The notes beneath the pieces are model-generated. The model worked only from the letters and a program-made list of their open reading frames with translations, was not told the DNA's origin and ran no database searches. DNA of 64,000 nucleotides from NCBI RefSeq assembly GCF_000145035.1, contig NC_014387.1, positions 2,780,001 to 2,844,000 on the forward strand, in the 5' to 3' direction. The translations under genes and the position numbers were made by a program. Below, piece after piece: positions 6,687-15,896 of the stretch. The first letter of the stretch is position 1; the number at the start of each line of letters is the position of its first letter. This DNA is from Butyrivibrio proteoclasticus B316 (GTDB lineage Bacteria > Bacillota > Clostridia > Lachnospirales > Lachnospiraceae).

Positions 6687-8570
6687 TCAAAACTTAGTAC
6701 CGACTATATCATACGCAAATGATACTACCTCATTTCGCTTGTCCGTATCAATATATTTAAACACATTATAAATATATTTATGATGACCGCCGGTAGTCTG
6801 AAGGCCAAGAGCAAGTCCAAGAGCTGCTATCTCATCACTAGCATCTGTCTGCCTTGAGAACATCAACGCGTCAATATAGCCATTTTTTTCCATCTTGGTA
6901 TAAGCATACGCAAAGGCCGCTGCCTGCATAGTTTCACCGGAAGTTGAAGAATAACCGATCTCACTTAAGATAATAGATCTGACATTGCCGGAAGTATCTC
7001 TCATCTCATCCCTCTGCATATAGTTAGTGAGAACTTCCAGGTTATCCATTGAAATAACCGGTGTAGAAACCGTGTGATTAGTATACTTGGTAGGCTTCCA
7101 GAAAGGTGTGTTCTCATTAGGGAATGAATATGGATGCGCTGCTAGTCCCCAGTCAATATTGCCATATTCTGAGATAGTTGCAGTAAAGATGTCAAGAACA
7201 TCCTTAGCGTCATAATCCCCGGTCTTCTGTGTATTGTAAGTCCATCTCTGATCAATTGACCAATATACCTTGGCCGCAGAGTTCTGGCTCTTTATAGCGT
7301 TATAAAAAACTCTGAAGGCATCTGCAAAGGCATTTGAATATGTATTAACATCCACAAATGGCATGTAGTTATACTCTCGTCTTGCATTAACCTCATTGGC
7401 AATGATCCACATGCTGACATTGCCGTGTCCTGATCCTGAATATCTGTTGGCAAGAAAGCTTCCAATTGCAGCGCAGGCCTTCACTCCGCCATCATTGACT
7501 GCATTAAACATATAATATGGAGCTGTTGAGCCATGTCTTGCATCCGGATGAGTGATCTCCGGGAAAGCTGCTGTGCTTGCATCATTTAAAACAATGGCAG
7601 CTACATCTATCCCCATTCCGTTAAGTCTTTTGAAAAGATAATCGTAAGTCTCTATTGCTCCCTGCTTGAAGTGATAGGTCACTCCACCATAGGTATAAGC
7701 AATTCCTCCAGATGTAGATAAAATATGTGAAAGAGGAATATTATAGGTACAGTAACTGACTCCCAGATCAGGCAGTTCTCCAATCCTGAGCGGATCCGGA
7801 AGGATTCCTTTAATTGATTTATGGCTCATACCGCCATAGCTGTATCCCGCACATGCCTCAGGGTTTGTAATAAACTTGGGATGAGCTATTGAAACATACT
7901 CTCCATCAAGCTTTACAGCAACTGTAAACTTGGAAAAGAGCTTGGATGAAGAATCTCCCTTGTTGAGATTTATGGTAAAAGATGTATCATCTCCCTTATA
8001 AATCTTGGAAAGAGGCTCGGCATCTTCACCTATTGAATCTTCATATATTTTTTCCTCAAACAGATAATAGTATTTGTCATCACTCTTAGGGATGCCATCA
8101 GATGTGACAGCTACTGTAACCTTAGAAGAATTCTCGATAAGGCAGCTATCAATAGAAGCAAATGTGCTTCTGTTCTCATCTGTCATCTCAACTGTGGCAG
8201 GGCGACCAGAAAGTGCCTTGGAAACAGACTTACCACCTGAAACAATAGCATCCACAATATCCTGATTTATATATTCAGACTCCTGACTTTCTGTATCTAT
8301 TTTTTCTACCGAAGCGGCTGTAATAGCCATTCCTGTAAACGGGTCCATAACACTGCTATCCTGAGATGAATCAAGTACAGCAAGTCCCTCCTCTGACATT
8401 CCAGTCTGAGCAATTTCTCCAGCAGAACCATCATCCATTCCGAATATCACATAGATTATTGTTCCTATCACAAAAACAGTGGCAAGTCCTGCCACTATGC
8501 TGCTGAGAATTACAAGTCTTCTATTCTTACGGGCTTTTGCCCCTGTATGCATCTTTTTCTTTTTAGCCAT
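6687..8570 (-). CDS. Membrane-anchored DUF5722 protein, putative clan-A-like glycoside hydrolase
   Basis: Residues 1-18 are strongly basic and are followed by one membrane helix (19-44), so the rest faces outside. A variable region and a beta-rich part (about 100-240) precede a TIM-barrel-like domain matching DUF5722. The domain shows WIIANEVNARREY with N392-E393 and ILSEIGYSS with E537. An Asn-Glu pair followed about 140 residues later by a strand-borne Glu is the usual acid/base and nucleophile arrangement of clan GH-A enzymes, so a polysaccharide hydrolase is inferred. Substrate unknown. The start has GAGGGG upstream. It is flanked by malic enzyme and rarA with no obvious functional link. 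Confidence 0.8.
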   Translation of the reverse strand: MAKKKKMHTGAKARKNRRLVILSSIVAGLATVFVIGTIIYVIFGMDDGSAGEIAQTGMSEEGLAVLDSSQDSSVMDPFTGMAITAASVEKIDTESQESEYINQDIVDAIVSGGKSVSKALSGRPATVEMTDENRSTFASIDSCLIENSSKVTVAVTSDGIPKSDDKYYYLFEEKIYEDSIGEDAEPLSKIYKGDDTSFTINLNKGDSSSKLFSKFTVAVKLDGEYVSIAHPKFITNPEACAGYSYGGMSHKSIKGILPDPLRIGELPDLGVSYCTYNIPLSHILSTSGGIAYTYGGVTYHFKQGAIETYDYLFKRLNGMGIDVAAIVLNDASTAAFPEITHPDARHGSTAPYYMFNAVNDGGVKACAAIGSFLANRYSGSGHGNVSMWIIANEVNARREYNYMPFVDVNTYSNAFADAFRVFYNAIKSQNSAAKVYWSIDQRWTYNTQKTGDYDAKDVLDIFTATISEYGNIDWGLAAHPYSFPNENTPFWKPTKYTNHTVSTPVISMDNLEVLTNYMQRDEMRDTSGNVRSIILSEIGYSSTSGETMQAAAFAYAYTKMEKNGYIDALMFSRQTDASDEIAALGLALGLQTTGGHHKYIYNVFKYIDTDKRNEVVSFAYDIVGTKF

Positions 8571-8639
8571 TACCCCTCACAAAAGAGCACTATGCTTATG
8601 CTGATCATTCATTCGCACGCGCTCTTGCGCTTATCATAA

Positions 8640-9962
8640 TTATTTCTGACCTTTGAGCTTTTTCATATGCTCTTTGATCTTAACTTCATATCCGTTTCCG
8701 GATGGATTATAAAACTCTTTGCCATTTAGTTCATATGGAAGATACTGTTGTTCCACATAATTGTTAGGATAATCGTGAGCGTACTTATACCCTATTCCAT
8801 GTCCAAGCTTACCCGCTGATTTATAATGTGCATCCTGAAGATGAGACGGAATTGGAAGATTTCCTGTTTCCCTGACAGTAGCCATAGCATCATCAATAGC
8901 GCAGATAGCTGCATTAGACTTGGGCGCAGTAGCTATATAACTCGCAGCCTGAGCCAGTGTGATCCTGGCTTCCGGCATTCCCAGCCTCTCAACTGCAAGA
9001 GAAGCAGAAACTGCAACCTGAAGTGCCTGTGGATCAGCATTTCCCACGTCCTCAGAAGCACAGACCATCATCCTACGAACAATAAACTTGGGATCCTCAC
9101 CTGCGTTTAACATTCGCGCAAGATAATATACGGCCGCATCAGGATCAGAGCCTCTCATGCTCTTGATAAATGCGGAGATTGTGTCGTAATGGTTATCCCC
9201 ATCTTTGTCATATCTGGCAACCTTCTTCTGGATGCATTCCTCGGCGACTTCCTTGGTGATGTGGATAAGTCCATCCTCACTTCTGGGAGTAGTCAAAATA
9301 CCAAGCTCTATTGCATTAAGAGCATGTCTTGCATCTCCATCAGCCAGATCTGCAAGAAAATCCGCTGCATCTGTCTCAAGAACAGCCTTGTACGCTCCCA
9401 TTCCTCTCTCATTATCTGTAACAGCCCTATTGAGCAGAACCTTGATATCATCTGCTGTCAAAGGCTTGAGTTCAAAGATAATTGACCTCGAAATAAGAGC
9501 CCCGTTAACTTCAAAATATGGATTTTCAGTAGTTGCACCTATCAGGATAACTGTTCCATCCTCAACAAACGGAAGGAGGTAATCCTGCTGCCCCTTATTA
9601 AATCTGTGTATCTCATCTATGAAAAGAATGGTCTTCTTGCCATACATTCCAAGGTTATCCTTGGCCTTATTAACCACATCTTCCATATCTTTTTTGCCGG
9701 CTATTGTGGCATTTATCTGCATGAACTCCGCCTTGGTAGTTCCTGCGATGACCTTGGCAAGTGTAGTCTTACCTGTCCCGGGAGGCCCATATAAGATTAT
9801 GGAGCTCAGCTTATCTGCTGAAATTGCACGATAAAGAAGCTTGTCTCTTGCAATGATATGCTGCTGCCCGACGACCTCATCAAGAGTCCTCGGACGCATC
9901 CTTGCGGCAAGCGGAGATTCCTTTTCTTTATTGTTTTGTCTCATATAATCAAATAAGTCCAT
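8640..9962 (-). CDS. rarA: Replication-associated recombination protein A (AAA+ ATPase RarA/MgsA)
   Basis: A DNA-dependent ATPase that acts at stalled replication forks and is related to clamp loaders. Walker A GPPGTGKTT is at residues 59-67, Walker B ILFIDEIHRF around 112-121 and sensor GATTENP near 143-149. The C-terminal oligomerisation half is present (GDARHALNAIE, KSMRGSDPDAAVYYLARML). Length 440 is normal for the family. The ribosome site is poor. It lies alone between a DUF5722 gene and a MATE exporter. Confidence 0.97.
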   Translation of the reverse strand: MDLFDYMRQNNKEKESPLAARMRPRTLDEVVGQQHIIARDKLLYRAISADKLSSIILYGPPGTGKTTLAKVIAGTTKAEFMQINATIAGKKDMEDVVNKAKDNLGMYGKKTILFIDEIHRFNKGQQDYLLPFVEDGTVILIGATTENPYFEVNGALISRSIIFELKPLTADDIKVLLNRAVTDNERGMGAYKAVLETDAADFLADLADGDARHALNAIELGILTTPRSEDGLIHITKEVAEECIQKKVARYDKDGDNHYDTISAFIKSMRGSDPDAAVYYLARMLNAGEDPKFIVRRMMVCASEDVGNADPQALQVAVSASLAVERLGMPEARITLAQAASYIATAPKSNAAICAIDDAMATVRETGNLPIPSHLQDAHYKSAGKLGHGIGYKYAHDYPNNYVEQQYLPYELNGKEFYNPSGNGYEVKIKEHMKKLKGQK

Positions 9963-10079
9963 AACATTAAAATTTTACACTAAATGGGCCGGATTATACA
10001 AGTGCCGTTCGTGCCATATCCTTGTAAAATCCGCCTAATAACAGTTTATTTCCAAATAATTCATCATCTGATAAAAATA

Positions 10080-11519
10080 TCATTTTTCGGTCTTAACAAT
10101 ATTTCGAACCCATACACCACTTCTGACCAGTATAAATCCGATAACACATTTGAGGAACTCAAGCAGAGAAACTACTGTAAATACAGTAAGCGCAGGAAGT
10201 GCTGTATATCTGCTCAAAATATATGCGCATGGTACAGGAACAAGCCATGCAAAGCAGCTGTCAAAGAGGAATGTAACAGCAGTCTTGCCGCCTGATCTCA
10301 TTGTAAAATAAGATACATTCGCATATGAATTTATAGGCATACAAAGGGCTACAATCCAGATATATCTTGTGGCGAGCCTTCTGATCTCGGGCTCTGTATT
10401 ATAAACCTGTGGAATAAAAGGCGCAGCAAGTGCCAAAAGCGATCCCATAACAAAAGTAGATGCAACGCTAAGTGCTGCCATTCTCCAAGCTGTACGCCTT
10501 GCAGACACAAGCCTGTCTGCCCCCAGTTCCTGTCCAACAATGATACCTGTGGAATTACCCAGTGACAAAAAGACTTCATTAAATATCTGAGAGATAGTTC
10601 CGCTGATATTCATAGCTGCTATAACCGCAATTCCTCTGACTGAATAAGCCTGTAAGAGCGTTGCCTGAGACAGGCTCCACAAAAACTCGTTCATCAAAAG
10701 AGGCAGTGATCTTATCAGCATCTGCCCTGCTAAGTGTCCGGGAATAACAAATTTACTGTACAGTCCCTTAAAGAACTCATATCTGCTATTCTTCCTGTGA
10801 GCGCCATAAACCACAATAAAGAGCTCAACAAATCTTGAAAGCACAGTGGCTACCGCTGCTCCCAAAACTCCCATCTTAGGAAAGCCAAAAAGTCCAAAAA
10901 TAAGCAGTGCATTGAACACAAAGTTTACGCCCATGGCAACCATACTGGCTATCATAGGAAGCGTAGTCTTACCCGACTCTCTCATGGCACTTGCATAAAC
11001 CTGCGTCAAGCTAAAGGGAATAAGTCCAACTATCATAATGCGAAGATAGCCTGATGCATATCCCAAGGTCTCAGCAGCATCTGCAGCCGGAGTATCAGCT
11101 GCAATATACAGATTAATAAGGGTACTTCCAAATGTTAAAAGAACAGCTCCTGCAATCAGCAGTATCGTAATGGCTGTAATAAACTTAAATCTTATAGCGG
11201 CCCTTACACCCTCCATATCTCCTTTTCCAAAGAACTGAGTACTGAAAATACCTGCCCCTGCAAGTGATCCCCATATACACAGATAAAAGATAAAGAGAAT
11301 CTGATTGACGATGGCAACAGCTGACATTGACAGCGTTCCCACCTGGCCAACCATGATGTTATCAAGAAGTCCGACAACGTTTGAAAGAGTATTCTGGACG
11401 ATCATCGGAACAACGACCATCGCTACTCTCCGGTAGAAGGACTCATCACCTATCAGCGCTTCTCTTAGCGTAAATTTATATTTAATTGCTTCCTGCCTGT
11501 TTCCTGTTTCAAAACTCAT
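10080..11519 (-). CDS. MATE family efflux transporter
   Basis: A 479-residue polytopic protein with about 12 membrane helices in two similar halves, as in the NorM/DinF multidrug and toxin extrusion family. Such pumps export cationic or other compounds using Na+ or H+ gradients. Recognisable segments include VVPMIVQNTLSNVVGLLDNI in helix 1 and GIIVGQELGA near the start of the second half. An AGGAA site precedes the ATG. The specific substrate cannot be inferred. Confidence 0.93.
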   Translation of the reverse strand: MSFETGNRQEAIKYKFTLREALIGDESFYRRVAMVVVPMIVQNTLSNVVGLLDNIMVGQVGTLSMSAVAIVNQILFIFYLCIWGSLAGAGIFSTQFFGKGDMEGVRAAIRFKFITAITILLIAGAVLLTFGSTLINLYIAADTPAADAAETLGYASGYLRIMIVGLIPFSLTQVYASAMRESGKTTLPMIASMVAMGVNFVFNALLIFGLFGFPKMGVLGAAVATVLSRFVELFIVVYGAHRKNSRYEFFKGLYSKFVIPGHLAGQMLIRSLPLLMNEFLWSLSQATLLQAYSVRGIAVIAAMNISGTISQIFNEVFLSLGNSTGIIVGQELGADRLVSARRTAWRMAALSVASTFVMGSLLALAAPFIPQVYNTEPEIRRLATRYIWIVALCMPINSYANVSYFTMRSGGKTAVTFLFDSCFAWLVPVPCAYILSRYTALPALTVFTVVSLLEFLKCVIGFILVRSGVWVRNIVKTEK

Positions 11520-11555
11520 ATTTTATTCCTAAACCACCTACTATTTATTTCTTAA

Positions 11556-12509
11556 CTATATGCCTAGTACATTCCCGGTCTTGGCTGTCAGCATATTGAG
11601 AACCCTCTTTTTATCAAGACTCCAGAGAGGCTCTACCAATAGCTTCCTCGGCCCATCTCCCTGCATGCGATGGATCACAGTTGTTTCCGGTAAAAGAGCT
11701 ATTGCCTCAGCCACAAGATCAGTATATTCCTCCATTGACATTATATGGAATCTTCCTTCACCGCGCTCTTTATCCTCAAGATACTGCTGATACATTACTG
11801 TCCCTTTCAGTATCTGAAGGTTCTGAATCTTGATCCCGTCAAGCTCCGGCCTGAGATCAGCCAGAAACCGCACTGATTCCAGCATGTCCTCACGGTTCTC
11901 TCCCGGAAGCCCCATTATCAGATGAACAATCACAGATAATCCGGCTTCTTTAAGGCGTCGGTATGCATCTATAAAGCATTCGAGATCATATCCTCTGTTA
12001 AAAGCCCTTGCTGTATCGTCATGGATAGTCTGAAGTCCCAGTTCCACCCACACTGGTTTGATATTATTAAGCTCTTTTAACATGGCCACTATATCAGGGC
12101 CAACACAGTCCGGTCTTGTCCCGATTGACAGTATGACCACTTCATCCCGCGATATAGCAGCAGTATAGAGTTTTCGCAGAAACTCCGAATCCCCATAGGT
12201 ATTGGTAAAAGACTGAAAATAGGCTATAAACTTTCTGGCATCGCTCTTTTTCATGACCTTGGATTTGGCTTCACTTATCTGCTTATCAAGTATCGTAATA
12301 ATGTCTTCATCACTAAGATCAGAAGTCCTTCTAAATCCATTACCGGCTCCCGCGGCAAACTCGCCGGATCCGCCTTCAGAGCAAAATGTGCAGCCCCCTG
12401 TTCCAACTGTTCCATCCCTGTTAGGGCATCCGCAGCCTGAAGACAGGGATAATCTGTACACTTTTTCGCCATATGTATTCTTAAGATATGTTGATAACTT
12501 AATTGCCAT
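11556..12509 (-). CDS. Radical SAM protein of the TIGR01212/YhcC family
   Basis: The N terminus carries the variant radical SAM cluster motif CPNRDGTVGTGGCTFC, with Cys28, Cys40 and Cys43 as the likely [4Fe-4S] ligands. Later motifs are VWVELGLQTIHDDTARAFNRG and HLIMGLPGENREDM, typical of the YhcC group. Length 317 is normal. Chemistry is not settled for the family; an RNA or cofactor modification role is often assumed. It starts 36 bp after the MATE gene's upstream end and precedes a leucine-rich-repeat gene, all on the minus strand, so they may share a transcript. Confidence 0.92.
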   Translation of the reverse strand: MAIKLSTYLKNTYGEKVYRLSLSSGCGCPNRDGTVGTGGCTFCSEGGSGEFAAGAGNGFRRTSDLSDEDIITILDKQISEAKSKVMKKSDARKFIAYFQSFTNTYGDSEFLRKLYTAAISRDEVVILSIGTRPDCVGPDIVAMLKELNNIKPVWVELGLQTIHDDTARAFNRGYDLECFIDAYRRLKEAGLSVIVHLIMGLPGENREDMLESVRFLADLRPELDGIKIQNLQILKGTVMYQQYLEDKERGEGRFHIMSMEEYTDLVAEAIALLPETTVIHRMQGDGPRKLLVEPLWSLDKKRVLNMLTAKTGNVLGI

Positions 12510-12527
12510 AAAAACTATTTCTTCTAA

Positions 12528-13484
12528 TCAAAATTTAAATGAAAATTCGCTACCTACGCTTGCCTTTCTTGTCTTTTCCATAAAAAGAGATGTGACAGCC
12601 GGATTGTCCTTGGTAGCTGCATATTCCACAGCTTTTTCAATGTCATTATCAGAAAAACGGTCATTACCCTTATCATCTTTTTCCAAAAGTTTTCCCAAAA
12701 AAGCAAGCTGCTCAGTATTTCCGGCAGCAAGATCTATAAACCGCTTCAAAATATCAGTTCCATTGTTCCTGACATACTCTGCATATGATGCCCTGAATCT
12801 CTCCTCAAGTTCAAGAGGGTATAAGAGCCTTCCTATGGCTATGTCCTGGCAGATAGTTCCTCCGTCGATCATAGCCTTGGCAAAAAGACTGTCATACTGG
12901 CGAAAGTCTATTTTCCTCCTATCCACGCATTCTCTGTAGGCATAACCTGCTCCTGCAATAGAAAACTGGATAGTTCTCGCCATAGTATTCTCATTAAAAT
13001 CATAAACATATCCGGGAAAAGACAACATAGCTTCGATACTGCTTCCCTCAGCTTTTCCCATGTCATGATCATTTCCGGCTGCAAACTTATCATGTATTAC
13101 AAAGCGTATCGCCCTATCGCTGTCAGATAAAAAGTTTCTCATAACTTCAAACCAGCTGCGGTTAATTGTTATATCAACTTCCTCAAGACTATCGCACTGC
13201 CTGACAACTCCGTCATAATAATCATCTATGCTGTCATAAAGTGAGATTTTCTTAAGGTTTCTACTATTGTGAAAAACATAGCTTCTAAGTATCCTTACAG
13301 TTTCAGGAATCTGAACTGACTTAAGATCATCGCGGGATGAAAAAGCATGACTTCCTATAGACTCCACTTTCACTCCGTCAATTTCATCAGGGATAACGAG
13401 ATCTGTTACACTTCCTTCGTAGCCTGTTATTTCTATATATTCATGATTGTCTTTTTTATCTTTAACTAATTCATATAAAAACAT
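12528..13484 (-). CDS. Cytoplasmic leucine-rich-repeat (BspA/LRR_5-type) protein
   Basis: Residues about 10-110 contain LRR_5-like repeats (VTDLVIPDEIDGVKVESIG, then AFSSRDDLKSVQIPETV, then VFHNSRNLKKISL). The C-terminal 200 residues are predicted to be mostly helical with no recognised domain. There is no signal peptide, unlike most secreted BspA-type proteins. Similar LRR_5 proteins with an uncharacterised C-terminal helical region occur in Lachnospiraceae. Function unknown. It lies just upstream of the radical SAM gene with an 18-bp gap. Confidence 0.75.
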   Translation of the reverse strand: MFLYELVKDKKDNHEYIEITGYEGSVTDLVIPDEIDGVKVESIGSHAFSSRDDLKSVQIPETVRILRSYVFHNSRNLKKISLYDSIDDYYDGVVRQCDSLEEVDITINRSWFEVMRNFLSDSDRAIRFVIHDKFAAGNDHDMGKAEGSSIEAMLSFPGYVYDFNENTMARTIQFSIAGAGYAYRECVDRRKIDFRQYDSLFAKAMIDGGTICQDIAIGRLLYPLELEERFRASYAEYVRNNGTDILKRFIDLAAGNTEQLAFLGKLLEKDDKGNDRFSDNDIEKAVEYAATKDNPAVTSLFMEKTRKASVGSEFSFKF

Positions 13485-13554
13485 AGATATTTCCAGTCAT
13501 AGATATCTTCACGCAAAAGCCGCCTGCAGATGTAAGCTAATTGCATCTGCGCCA

Positions 13555-14757
13555 TTATATGTGGTTTATACGGTTTGCGAGCTTGCCAAGTATATTATAG
13601 TGTACCTTCATAGCTCCCTTAGGACAAAACTCCTGACAGCAGAAGCATTTGATGCACTTGCTCCTGTCAATCTGCGGAATTTTGTTCTTGCCGGAATCTA
13701 CCATGGTAATTGCCTTGGCGGGGCAGGTTTCATAGCACTTTTTGCAGCCAATGCACTCAGAAGCCCTGACCATTGGCTTGGTATTATACACAAGTTTGAT
13801 ACCAACAGATGCAATTGCGCCCTTAATTCCTTTGCCTTCAAAGGTTATGCTCTGATGTATCGTAGCTCGCTTAAAATCACTTACCTTGACATCAGAAACT
13901 GCGCATCCTGTAATTTCTACTTCACTTACATTTTTAGGGCCAAGGCCTCTTTCTCCGGCAGCAACCAGAGTAGGCACATCGGAATATCCCATTCCTATGA
14001 GGTCTGCGCATACCATATCAAGGGCATAAGGCTTACGGGATGTAAGTACAGCCCCTATGTGTCTCTTTTCCCCGGCTGTAGGTCCGTTTCCTTCCATGCC
14101 ATCTATCGCATCAACCACATATAATACCGGTTTAAAAAACTCATTTAAATCCACCATTACATTGGCAAATGCCTGCTCATTAGGAAATCTCATGTGGTAT
14201 TCAGGCTTGGTAGCTCCGGGTATTGTGCCGAACATGTTCTTTACTGCACAGCTCATCCCCATCATCGCATGAGTCTTGAGCTTGGATACATTAATGATCG
14301 CATCCACCTTGTTGAGCCATCCGGTAAAGATAAAAGTCTTAAGAGATACCGCCTTAAGAAACTCTCCGGAACATATGGAGTAGTCATCGTTAAGCCTGAC
14401 TTTTTCTCCGCTTGGATCAAGCTCTTTGACCATATCTTCAAGACCGCAGGTCCTATATACATTCTTGAGAAAAGGAGGAGTATAAAGACCTCCGGGGCTA
14501 TCACCTATAACTACACTTGCACCAAGTTCAAGCAATCTCTCACACAGCCTTCTCAGGATCATCGGATGAGTTGTAGCCGATTTCTCAGGCGCCATGGCAG
14601 AAACAAGATTGGCCTTAATTCCAATTGTCATACCACTCTTCACAAAATAAAGCCCTCCAATATCATCAAGGGCTTTGTCCACTGCTGTCTTAATCTCTGC
14701 ATAACCGTAAGAGCTGCACTTTTCAATAGCAACTCTTTCAAAATTACTGTTTCCCAA
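13555..14757 (-). CDS. DUF362 domain protein with C-terminal 2x[4Fe-4S] ferredoxin domain
   Basis: Residues 1-310 form the DUF362 domain (MTIGIKANLVSAMAPEKSATTHP, VVIGDSPGG, INVSKLKTHAMMGMS, DAIDGMEGNGPTAG). The C-terminal part has two ferredoxin motifs, CIGCKKCYETCP and CIKCFCCQEFCP, for two [4Fe-4S] clusters, so an electron-transfer role in the cytoplasm is likely. No precise reaction is known. The start appears to be TTG at 14757 with GGAAAA upstream; no better in-frame start is nearby. Confidence 0.9.
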   Translation of the reverse strand: MGNSNFERVAIEKCSSYGYAEIKTAVDKALDDIGGLYFVKSGMTIGIKANLVSAMAPEKSATTHPMILRRLCERLLELGASVVIGDSPGGLYTPPFLKNVYRTCGLEDMVKELDPSGEKVRLNDDYSICSGEFLKAVSLKTFIFTGWLNKVDAIINVSKLKTHAMMGMSCAVKNMFGTIPGATKPEYHMRFPNEQAFANVMVDLNEFFKPVLYVVDAIDGMEGNGPTAGEKRHIGAVLTSRKPYALDMVCADLIGMGYSDVPTLVAAGERGLGPKNVSEVEITGCAVSDVKVSDFKRATIHQSITFEGKGIKGAIASVGIKLVYNTKPMVRASECIGCKKCYETCPAKAITMVDSGKNKIPQIDRSKCIKCFCCQEFCPKGAMKVHYNILGKLANRINHI

Positions 14758-14839
14758 CTATTTTTCCATATCCTTTTACTTTTTTAGTCCCTACAATACT
14801 ATCACACATACCCTTCGGATTCATTATTTTTCACAGTCT

Positions 14840-15853
14840 TTACATCAAAATACTTATTATCGTCACATCCAGCTTTTCTGTGAGATCAATAATTGTGCCA
14901 TTAGACAATTTAACTTTTGGTCTTGGAAGATTTATCCGATTATTTTCACTTATCACTCCCTGCTGACCGTCAGAAAGAAGGACAGTACAGCCAATAGGAT
15001 ATGGAGCCACATATTGCAGAAATGTACTGACAATATCCTTGTCAAACATTATCCCGGTATTAGCCATAAGATATTCCAAAGTATCAGCCGGGTTTAGGGC
15101 ATTTTTGTAAGCTCTTTTGGTAGTAAGGGCATCATAGACATCCGCAACATGGATGATCCTTGCAAAAAGATGTATTTTTTCTCCTATAAGTCCTCTTGGA
15201 TAACCGGATCCATCCCAGTTTTCGTGATGTGAATAAACTGCATTTTTAATTACCGCAGCTATATCATCGCCGCCTTTTTCTTTGGCCCGAAGGCGCTCTA
15301 ACCCGTACTGAGGATGTTTTTTAACCTCTTCATATTCTTCCGGAGTCAGTCTCGCAGGCTTATTTATTATCTCAACAGGCACATCACATTTTCCTATGTC
15401 ATGCAAAAGAGCTGCCTGAGAGAGCTTATTAAGTTCCTCATTTCTAAGTCCGAGCCCAATTCCTATTATGACCGAAAGGATATCTACATTTACGCTGTGA
15501 ACATAGGTATAATTGTCATAGCTACTAAGAGTAACGCGTTCTATTATCAGTGAATCTGAGTTTTGGATTTCATTCACTATACTGTTTGCCAGAAACATAC
15601 AAGCGTCAATGTCAAGTTTTTTGAGCTTGCCGATCACTTTAATTCTGGTTTCATCGGATACTATAGATTTCGCCTTTTCTACATCACCCTGATCAAAAAT
15701 GTAGATGCCATCGTAGTCAAGACCTATTATCCTGTCTATATAAAATTGTGTAAGCTCCGTATTTGCCTTGAGAAGAACCAGTTCATTATTATCATAGAGG
15801 TTATTCGCAATGATCATTCCCGGAGTCAGATCTTTAACATTGATATATCTCAT
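14840..15853 (-). CDS. HD-GYP domain protein, probable c-di-GMP phosphodiesterase
   Basis: An N-terminal region of about 60 residues (MRYINVKDLTPGMIIANNLY) is of the type seen before many HD-GYP domains. The HD-GYP domain then shows H119, the metal motif HDIGK (151-155) and HHENWDGSGYP (209-219), all intact. It should hydrolyse c-di-GMP, opposing the diguanylate cyclase at 50.1 kb. A GAGGT site lies upstream. It follows the intein-like gene by 43 bp and is probably cotranscribed with it. Confidence 0.93.
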   Translation of the reverse strand: MRYINVKDLTPGMIIANNLYDNNELVLLKANTELTQFYIDRIIGLDYDGIYIFDQGDVEKAKSIVSDETRIKVIGKLKKLDIDACMFLANSIVNEIQNSDSLIIERVTLSSYDNYTYVHSVNVDILSVIIGIGLGLRNEELNKLSQAALLHDIGKCDVPVEIINKPARLTPEEYEEVKKHPQYGLERLRAKEKGGDDIAAVIKNAVYSHHENWDGSGYPRGLIGEKIHLFARIIHVADVYDALTTKRAYKNALNPADTLEYLMANTGIMFDKDIVSTFLQYVAPYPIGCTVLLSDGQQGVISENNRINLPRPKVKLSNGTIIDLTEKLDVTIISILM

Positions 15854-15896
15854 AGTTACCTCAATCAGCTTATATCAGAATCGTGTCCGAAAGGTT

